Shown piece by piece: positions 58,061 through 64,000 of a stretch of DNA of 64,000 bases. The stretch is taken from assembly GCA_947624555.1 (NCBI GenBank), contig CANQKW010000005.1, positions 1 through 64,000 of the forward strand, given 5' to 3'. The notes under the pieces are model-generated. The model made no database searches. It had not been told where the DNA came from and saw nothing but the letters and a program-made list of their open reading frames with translations. Made by a program: the position numbers and the translations under genes. Source of the DNA: an uncultured Clostridia bacterium (lineage in GTDB: Bacteria > Bacillota > Clostridia > Oscillospirales > Ruminococcaceae). The stretch's first letter is position 1. Each line of letters starts with the position of its first letter.

Positions 58061-59688
58061 TACTGATTAACCTCCTCTTGAGCGTTTTCCTGAGTTTCGG
58101 GGAGTTTCGCATTTTCCTCGTCATTTCCCATTTGGAGGGACATCTCTATTTCAAATGAGAATACTGTGTCGAATTTCGTTGCACCTGCACTCTGGAGGTA
58201 TGCATAAGTATTGTACGTGGTGATATTTTCCTTTTTAAAGCCGCTGTACGAAATTGCCTGGAAATAAGGCTCGTTGTACTTGTTGAGGACGTTTTCTGCA
58301 AGGTATCTTACATACTTTGAAGGAACAGCAGACGGGTCGCCGTTTGAAAGACCCTTGAAACTTAGTCTTACGCTATATCCCGATACGTCAAATTCGACAA
58401 GTTCAAGCTCTTCGTTTTCCGTGAGGATTGATTTGATAGGCGACAAAGCTCTGTTATAGACATCGCTTGTTACCTTAGGCTGATAGTTGAACAGATGTAT
58501 CGAACGGCTTACCGTGTTATTGTAGCTTTCAAATCCCGAAAGCATAGCGTCGCGGGCGTCGACGATTTCAAGATCTCTTTGTACTTCGGGGGCGTCAATC
58601 TGAGCCTGTATCCTCTGTATCTCATCGGTCTTGCCGTTTTTGATCATATTGATAACAAAGCAAGCGCCTGCAACTAGAACCACGCCGCCTACCACAACTC
58701 CCGCAAGAGCCAGCAGGAACGAATTTCCTCCCGAAGAACCCTTTGCGGAGGTCGCTTCAAGCAGGTTGATATGTTCAAGCTCTTTGTTTCTGCGGTAGAG
58801 AGCGCCGATTGCATTTGCGAATTTCGCAAAATCGAACTGTGCTGTCGTTGAAACCGAAGAGGGGAGCGAAAGCATATTTGTAGGAACGTTGAACGAAGAA
58901 ATGGCGTTTGTAATTTCGATAAAGCTGTCGATTTCTCCGTAGAACAGTATTTCCTGGAGCGGCTTAGCGCCTTTACGGCTCCTGATGAACTGCATCATTC
59001 TGAACAGGTTGTCGTAAACCGCACGGGTAACGTAATCGGGAGCATTCTCATAATCGTTGGGGTCGATATTGAAGAAACGCGAGAATACGATTTGATTATC
59101 CTCGTACAGGTTCATATTGAGGAAGTTTTTGTCTATCTGGATAAGGAGCATCGGCATTCTTTCCGACATCTTCGGAGTATTTATGATAAGACGTGTCACG
59201 GAGTTGTTGGAAATATACACGCCCTTCAGCTGAAGTCCGATGTGAGAAAACAGCCTTACATAGCCGTCGACAAGACGCTGAGGACAAGCCGACGCAATGA
59301 CTTTGAGCATTTTGTTCTTTTCTTCGTCCTCGGTTTCGCCTGCTATAGTAAAGGATATGTTATAGTCGTTTGTAATGTTCATATTCGACTGTATCATCGC
59401 CTCGATAATAGCAGGGTTTTTCATATTCTTCGGCTTTGCTACAAGCATTTCCTTGTAAACTATTGCGCTGGAGGTAATGGAAACGACCGCCTCCTTTTCC
59501 TTGATATCCTTCTGCTTGATAATATCATTGAGTTCTGCTGCTACCATAGGAACGTCCGTTATGTAACCGTTTGAAACCATTCCCATTGACAGCTCTCGCA
59601 TATCAGCGTCCTGCACTCTTATTTTATTTCCGCTGTGTACGCCTCTGACAAGCTTTATCTGCCTATCTGTAATATCTATTGAAAGCAT
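58060..59688 (-). CDS. pilMN: PilM-PilN fusion protein
   Basis: N-terminal PilM-like actin fold (MLSIDITDRQIKLVRG..., VVSITSSAIVYKEMLVAK), then TM (FLLALAGVVVGGVVLVAGACFVINMI), coiled coil and PilN-like domain. Confidence 0.85.
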   Translation of the reverse strand: MLSIDITDRQIKLVRGVHSGNKIRVQDADMRELSMGMVSNGYITDVPMVAAELNDIIKQKDIKEKEAVVSITSSAIVYKEMLVAKPKNMKNPAIIEAMIQSNMNITNDYNISFTIAGETEDEEKNKMLKVIASACPQRLVDGYVRLFSHIGLQLKGVYISNNSVTRLIINTPKMSERMPMLLIQIDKNFLNMNLYEDNQIVFSRFFNIDPNDYENAPDYVTRAVYDNLFRMMQFIRSRKGAKPLQEILFYGEIDSFIEITNAISSFNVPTNMLSLPSSVSTTAQFDFAKFANAIGALYRRNKELEHINLLEATSAKGSSGGNSFLLALAGVVVGGVVLVAGACFVINMIKNGKTDEIQRIQAQIDAPEVQRDLEIVDARDAMLSGFESYNNTVSRSIHLFNYQPKVTSDVYNRALSPIKSILTENEELELVEFDVSGYSVRLSFKGLSNGDPSAVPSKYVRYLAENVLNKYNEPYFQAISYSGFKKENITTYNTYAYLQSAGATKFDTVFSFEIEMSLQMGNDEENAKLPETQENAQEEVNQ

Positions 59689-59734
59689 ATATTCACCTCA
59701 TATTTTATTTTATTTACGGTACTTCTGCTTTTTA

Positions 59735-60925
59735 TCAGGCGATGTTCGTAATTCCGCCGTAGAGCATCGGGAACATACCTGCGAGGAACAAACCGATTGC
59801 AATACCCATGAGCACGATCATCATAGGTTCCATAAGTCCGACGAGTTTTGTTACCGCAGCGTCTGCCTCTTCATCGTAATAGTCCGCACTCTTTGAAAGA
59901 ATGGTATCCAATGTACCCGACTCTTCGCCGACGAAGATAATCGACGTAAACATTCCTTCAAAAATGCCGGTTTTTTCTATTGCCTTCGACATACTTTCAC
60001 CGAGCTTGATGTCGCTTATAACGTCTTTGAACCTCTCGTGAACGTACATATTATTGACTGCCGCTATGGATTTTTCAATACACTCGACCATCTGCAAGCC
60101 TGCGCCGTAAAGATTGGACATATTTCTTGCAAACGTTCCCGTGTACATCGTTGCAACCAGCTTTCCGACCTTCGGGATTTTCAAAAGCAGTTCGTCCATC
60201 TTCAGTCGCGTAGCCGGGGTTCTTCTCATAATGAAAATCGTTACAACAACGCCGACTATTACGAGTATGTATACGTACCAGTGATTGATAAGCGAATCAG
60301 AGAACGCCAGCAGCGCTTTTGAAAGCGGCGACATATCTTCCTCGGACATCATTCCGGCAAACGTCGGCAAAACCGCTACGAACAGCAATATGATAACAGC
60401 AAGCAGCAATACAAGCAAAATAATAGGATAAACCATTGCGCTCTTTGCTTTGTTTTTTGTCTTGTTTGCGTTTGCGTAGTGATCGGACAGTCTGTTCAGC
60501 ATCTGGTCAAGCGTACCTGATGCCTCACCTGCCGCAACAAGGCTGACAAACATTTCAGGGAAAACGCCCGGCTTTGACTTGAGTACATCCGAAAAGGATT
60601 TACCTTTCTGCACCTCTTCGTAAATATCCAAGAGAACAGCCTTTGCTTTTTTGTTCTCCTGCTGATCCTGCAGAATGAACAGCGCTCTTACAAGTGAAAG
60701 ACCTGCCGACGTCATCGAACCGAGCTGACGGCTGATGAACGAAACTTCCTTCGTCTTGAACTTGTACTTCACGTCGACAGCGCCCGAACCAAGGTCACGA
60801 TAGCTTGTTACGTAAAGATTTTTCTCTCTCAGCTTTTGCTGAAGATCTCTGAAATCTTCCGCCATCTCGCTGCCTCGTGTCGTTTTGCCGTTGACATCGG
60901 TGGCAACATAAGAGAATTTATTCAC
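59735..60925 (-). CDS. pilC: Type IV pilus inner-membrane platform protein PilC
   Basis: Two T2SSF domains: RQLGSMTSAGLSLVRALFIL..., ARNMSNLYGAGLQMVECIEKS...; GTG start. Confidence 0.95.
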   Translation of the reverse strand: MNKFSYVATDVNGKTTRGSEMAEDFRDLQQKLREKNLYVTSYRDLGSGAVDVKYKFKTKEVSFISRQLGSMTSAGLSLVRALFILQDQQENKKAKAVLLDIYEEVQKGKSFSDVLKSKPGVFPEMFVSLVAAGEASGTLDQMLNRLSDHYANANKTKNKAKSAMVYPIILLVLLLAVIILLFVAVLPTFAGMMSEEDMSPLSKALLAFSDSLINHWYVYILVIVGVVVTIFIMRRTPATRLKMDELLLKIPKVGKLVATMYTGTFARNMSNLYGAGLQMVECIEKSIAAVNNMYVHERFKDVISDIKLGESMSKAIEKTGIFEGMFTSIIFVGEESGTLDTILSKSADYYDEEADAAVTKLVGLMEPMMIVLMGIAIGLFLAGMFPMLYGGITNIA

Positions 60926-61095
60926 CTGAAAACCTCCGTTTCCATAAATTATTTTAGCGACAGCCTTGATGTAGATTAAATGTTAAGGATTCGCTCCCCG
61001 AAAACCGTTTTATACCGCCTGTTGAATTTCTTCTGCGATATACCGTCAGTTTCCGAAAAAGGGCGCACTAAACCTTAAGCCGCCTACTTTAAATC

Positions 61096-61124
61096 ATTAT
61101 ATCACAAATCGTTCTTTTTTTCAA
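61096..61124 (-). promoter_or_regulatory. SigA-type promoter for the pilC-pilMN-pilO operon
   Basis: Minus-strand TTGAAA - N17 - TATAAT; about 165 nt upstream of the pilC start. Confidence 0.7.
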
Positions 61125-61262
61125 GCACCGCCAACGGCTTATTTTCAGAAAATGCGTGTAGAAATTCAACACTTACATATGTGCATTTTTAACAAAAACT
61201 TGATACTTTGTTGATATTTCAATAGATTTTTCTTCATTACGGAGATTTTTCGCCACTTTCTC

Positions 61263-61291
61263 TTGATTTTGCCGACATAATGTGGTAAAAT
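61263..61291 (+). promoter_or_regulatory. SigA-type promoter for glgP
   Basis: TTGATT - N17 - TAAAAT. Confidence 0.5.
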
Positions 61292-61396
61292 TAAAAGGTA
61301 GGCGTTTCAAAAAGCCTGCTTTATATAGAAGATTTTATTGTGCTTTGTATACGGCACAGGCATTTGGTTCAAGGATAAGATCAAGGAGATTAAATT

Positions 61397-63745
61397 ATGA
61401 TTGACAAGACTTTGCTGAAAAACGATTTTGAGGACATTATCAGGGAATATCGCATTGTAGGAAAGCGCTGTACGCCTGTACAGCTCCACGACGCTCTTTC
61501 CAAAGCTATTATGCGTCAGGCTGTTCCTATGATGAACTGCTCCTCGCCGAAGGGCAGAAGTGCAAGCTATCTCTCAATGGAATTTCTCGTAGGAAGGGCA
61601 ATCTACAACAATATACTGTGTCTGGGACTTGCCGATTATGCCGAAGAGCTGCTTTCGGGAGAGGGAAGTTCTCTTTCGGAATTTGAGGAAATAGAGGACG
61701 CCGCTCTCGGAAACGGCGGTCTGGGCAGACTTGCCGCCTGTTTCCTTGACAGCGCAGCAACGCTTAAACTCCCTGTAACGGGATACGGTATCAGATACAA
61801 ATACGGTCTTTTCAGGCAGACCATAGAAAACGGTTTTCAGCGTGAATATGCCGATGACTGGACATCTCAGGGCGACCCGTGGAGCCGCCGTGTCGACGAG
61901 GATACGGTCATTGTCCATTTTGCGGACAGCGATGTCAAGGCTGTTCCTTATGATATGCCGATTTTCGGCTATCAGAACGATTTTGCCTGCACCCTCAGAC
62001 TGTGGCAGGCAGAGCCTGTGAATTCCTTTGATTTTGACGCATTCAACCGGCAGGATTATTACGAGGCGGCAAGGGGAGAAATCGAGTCCGAAAATATCTC
62101 CAAAACACTCTATCCCAACGACGACGCACGTCCCGGAAAGCTGCTCCGCCTGAAACAGGAATATTTCTTCAGCGCAGCGTCTGTCGAAGATTTGATAAGA
62201 AAACACCTCGCCGCAGGCAGAAAACTGTCTGATTTTGCGGAATACAACACTATCCAGCTCAACGACACACACCCCGTTATTGCAATTCCCGAACTTATCC
62301 GCAATCTTATCGGCAGAGGCTGCAGCTTTGAAGAGGCTCTTGAAATTGCAAAAAAGACCTTTAATTACACGAACCACACGATTATGGCTGAGGCTCTCGA
62401 AAAATGGCAGACCGACCTTGTGGAAGAACTGCTCCCCGAAGTTTATGCCGTAATTCTCCGTATAAACGAGGCGTTTATCTCGGATATGTACCGCCGCGGC
62501 GTTTCACGTGAAAAAATCGAAACTATGCAGATCGTTTCAAACAATATGGTGCATATGGCAAGAATGGCAATCTATTGCTCTTCTCACGTAAACGGAGTTG
62601 CAAGGATACACACCGAAATACTCAAAAAAGACGCTCTTCCCGATTGGTACGAAATGTTCCCCGAACGTTTCCTCAACGAAACGAACGGCATTACTCCCCG
62701 CCGCTGGCTGGCTCTGTGCAACCCGAAACTTTCGTCAATGATAACCGAACTTCTCAAAAGCGAAAGCTGGCTTACCGACCTTGCACAGCTCAAAAATCTG
62801 CGTCCGTTCTGCGATGACAAGGCAATCCGGGACCGTTTTGCCGCTATCAAACAGGAAAACAAGTCGGCTCTTGCAAAGTATATTTCTGCTCACGAGAATG
62901 TCGAAATCGATGCGGAAAGCCTGTTTGATATTCAGATAAAGCGTCTTCACGAATACAAGCGTCAGCTCCTCAATGCGTTCTCGATACTGTATATTTACTT
63001 CGGATTGAAAGACGGCTCTGTCGCAAGGGAGAATTTTGCCCCCACAACGTTTATTTTCGGTGCAAAATCTGCTCCGGGCTACGCAAGAGCAAAGGCTATA
63101 ATCAAATATATCAACGAAATTGCCAATCTCGTAAACAACGACAACTCTCTCGGCGGACTTATCAAGGTCGTTTTCGTGCAGAATTATAATGTATCCTATG
63201 CCGAAAAGCTGGTTGTGGCTGCCGACATTTCCGAACAGATTTCCACAGCAGGCACAGAGGCGTCGGGTACGGGAAATATGAAATTTATGCTCAACGGAAC
63301 AATGACCCTCGGCACATACGATGGCGCAAACGTTGAAATTGCAGAAGAGGCAGGCGAAGAAAACAACTACATCTTCGGTGCAAGGGTACAAGACCTGGAG
63401 CGCATTATGCCGACCTACGACCCCAGAAAGCTGTATTCCGAGAATACAAGGATAGCGAGAGTACTCAATACGCTTATAGACGGCACATTCTCCGACGGCG
63501 GAAACGGCTCTTTCAGAGAACTGTACTACTCGCTGCTCGACGGCGCATCCTGGCATAAGCCCGACCACTACTATGTTCTCGGCGACCTTGAAAATTATGT
63601 TCAGGCAAAGCTCAAGGCAAACTCGGACTACAAATTCAACCGAGATGAATTTACCAAAAAATCTATGATAAATATGTGCTTTGCAGGAAAATTCAGCTCC
63701 GACAGAACTATCGAGGGCTACGCAAAGGATATTTGGAAAATTTGA
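61397..63745 (+). CDS. glgP: Glycogen/starch phosphorylase
   Basis: EDAALGNGGLGRLAACFLDSAATL, NDTHPVIAIPELIR, RLHEYKRQLLNAF, EQISTAGTEASGTGNMKFMLNGTMTLGTYDGANVEI. Confidence 0.98.
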   Translation: MIDKTLLKNDFEDIIREYRIVGKRCTPVQLHDALSKAIMRQAVPMMNCSSPKGRSASYLSMEFLVGRAIYNNILCLGLADYAEELLSGEGSSLSEFEEIEDAALGNGGLGRLAACFLDSAATLKLPVTGYGIRYKYGLFRQTIENGFQREYADDWTSQGDPWSRRVDEDTVIVHFADSDVKAVPYDMPIFGYQNDFACTLRLWQAEPVNSFDFDAFNRQDYYEAARGEIESENISKTLYPNDDARPGKLLRLKQEYFFSAASVEDLIRKHLAAGRKLSDFAEYNTIQLNDTHPVIAIPELIRNLIGRGCSFEEALEIAKKTFNYTNHTIMAEALEKWQTDLVEELLPEVYAVILRINEAFISDMYRRGVSREKIETMQIVSNNMVHMARMAIYCSSHVNGVARIHTEILKKDALPDWYEMFPERFLNETNGITPRRWLALCNPKLSSMITELLKSESWLTDLAQLKNLRPFCDDKAIRDRFAAIKQENKSALAKYISAHENVEIDAESLFDIQIKRLHEYKRQLLNAFSILYIYFGLKDGSVARENFAPTTFIFGAKSAPGYARAKAIIKYINEIANLVNNDNSLGGLIKVVFVQNYNVSYAEKLVVAADISEQISTAGTEASGTGNMKFMLNGTMTLGTYDGANVEIAEEAGEENNYIFGARVQDLERIMPTYDPRKLYSENTRIARVLNTLIDGTFSDGGNGSFRELYYSLLDGASWHKPDHYYVLGDLENYVQAKLKANSDYKFNRDEFTKKSMINMCFAGKFSSDRTIEGYAKDIWKI

Positions 63746-63785
63746 TACTGCACGAAAATGTATTTGAGTTTTTTTGAAAAAACGC

Positions 63786-63814
63786 TTGACTTTTTTGGGC
63801 AAATCTGTTATAAT
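63786..63814 (+). promoter_or_regulatory. Strong SigA-type promoter for rpsF
   Basis: TTGACT - N17 - TATAAT. Confidence 0.8.
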
Positions 63815-63852
63815 AATGAAGTTAATCGCCGAAAATCAGCGAATAACCCCTT

Positions 63853-63873
63853 TCTCACGGAAGGACCGTGAGA
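63853..63873 (+). promoter_or_regulatory. Leader hairpin upstream of rpsF, candidate S6:S18-binding autoregulatory element
   Basis: tctcacgg-aagga-ccgtgaga perfect 8-bp stem just before the SD. Confidence 0.45.
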
Positions 63874-63900
63874 TATATATCCATAAGGAGGTGCAAATAA

Positions 63901-64000
63901 ATGGCAAAGCTTGGTGAAAAGTACGAGGCTATGGTCGTTCTTTCCGTAAAGGCCAACGACGAGGAGCAGATAAAGGCTCTTGTCGAAAAGTTCTCAAATC
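63901..64000 (+). CDS. rpsF: 30S ribosomal protein S6 (5' end only, truncated by the window)
   Basis: MAKLGEKYEAMVVLSVKANDEEQIKALVEKFSN after aaggaggtg SD. Confidence 0.88.
   Translation, partial: MAKLGEKYEAMVVLSVKANDEEQIKALVEKFSN

Noticed and set aside
60926-61095. c-di-GMP-I or II riboswitch in the pilC leader
   Set aside because: The expected GEMM core (AGGGCAAACC ... GACGCAAAGC ... GGTTACC) and class II landmarks were not found by eye; kept only as an unexplained leader.
62735-63802. 355-aa minus ORF opposite glgP
   Set aside because: Cys/Val/Phe-rich antisense shadow of a highly conserved phosphorylase.

Overview
The window is a 64 kb chromosomal segment from a motile, spore-forming, monoderm Clostridia-type bacterium. 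A Ruminococcus/Oscillospiraceae-like source is my inference from gene content. It is gene-dense and mostly core genome: groEL; a cdaR-ftsE-ftsX-S41 protease-greA-lysS block; metG-(unknown)-tatD-CBS/CorC-nth; a long minus-strand block (NUDIX, short SecA/SecA2, mnmE, two RCK/TrkA proteins, an FtsA-like ATPase with a long C-terminal tail, a GH26-like lipoprotein); spoVAC-D-E; a VWA lipoprotein; glyS; ilvE; a CDF transporter; a TPP-riboswitch thiD-thiC-thiE operon; a late flagellar operon (flgM, flgN, flgK, flgL, DUF6470, fliW, csrA, fliD, fliS); a type IV pilus cluster (pilC, pilMN fusion, pilO, pseudopilins, pilD, pilB, pilT, three pilins); glgP; and the start of rpsF. No rRNA, tRNA, CRISPR array, IS element or prophage was recognised. 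The most interesting items are: (1) a GH26/mannanase-fold lipoprotein in which both catalytic glutamates appear to be serine, probably co-transcribed with an FtsA-like ATPase carrying several ThiS/beta-grasp-like repeats and with tandem RCK proteins; (2) one repeated module present twice in FlgL and twice in FliD; (3) a pilus-associated exported protein with a CxxC...CxxC zinc-ribbon-like insertion; (4) a near-perfect SigD promoter for the flgM operon and several back-to-back divergent promoters; (5) a structured leader ahead of the pilus operon. Family names come from motif recognition by eye. No database search was run.
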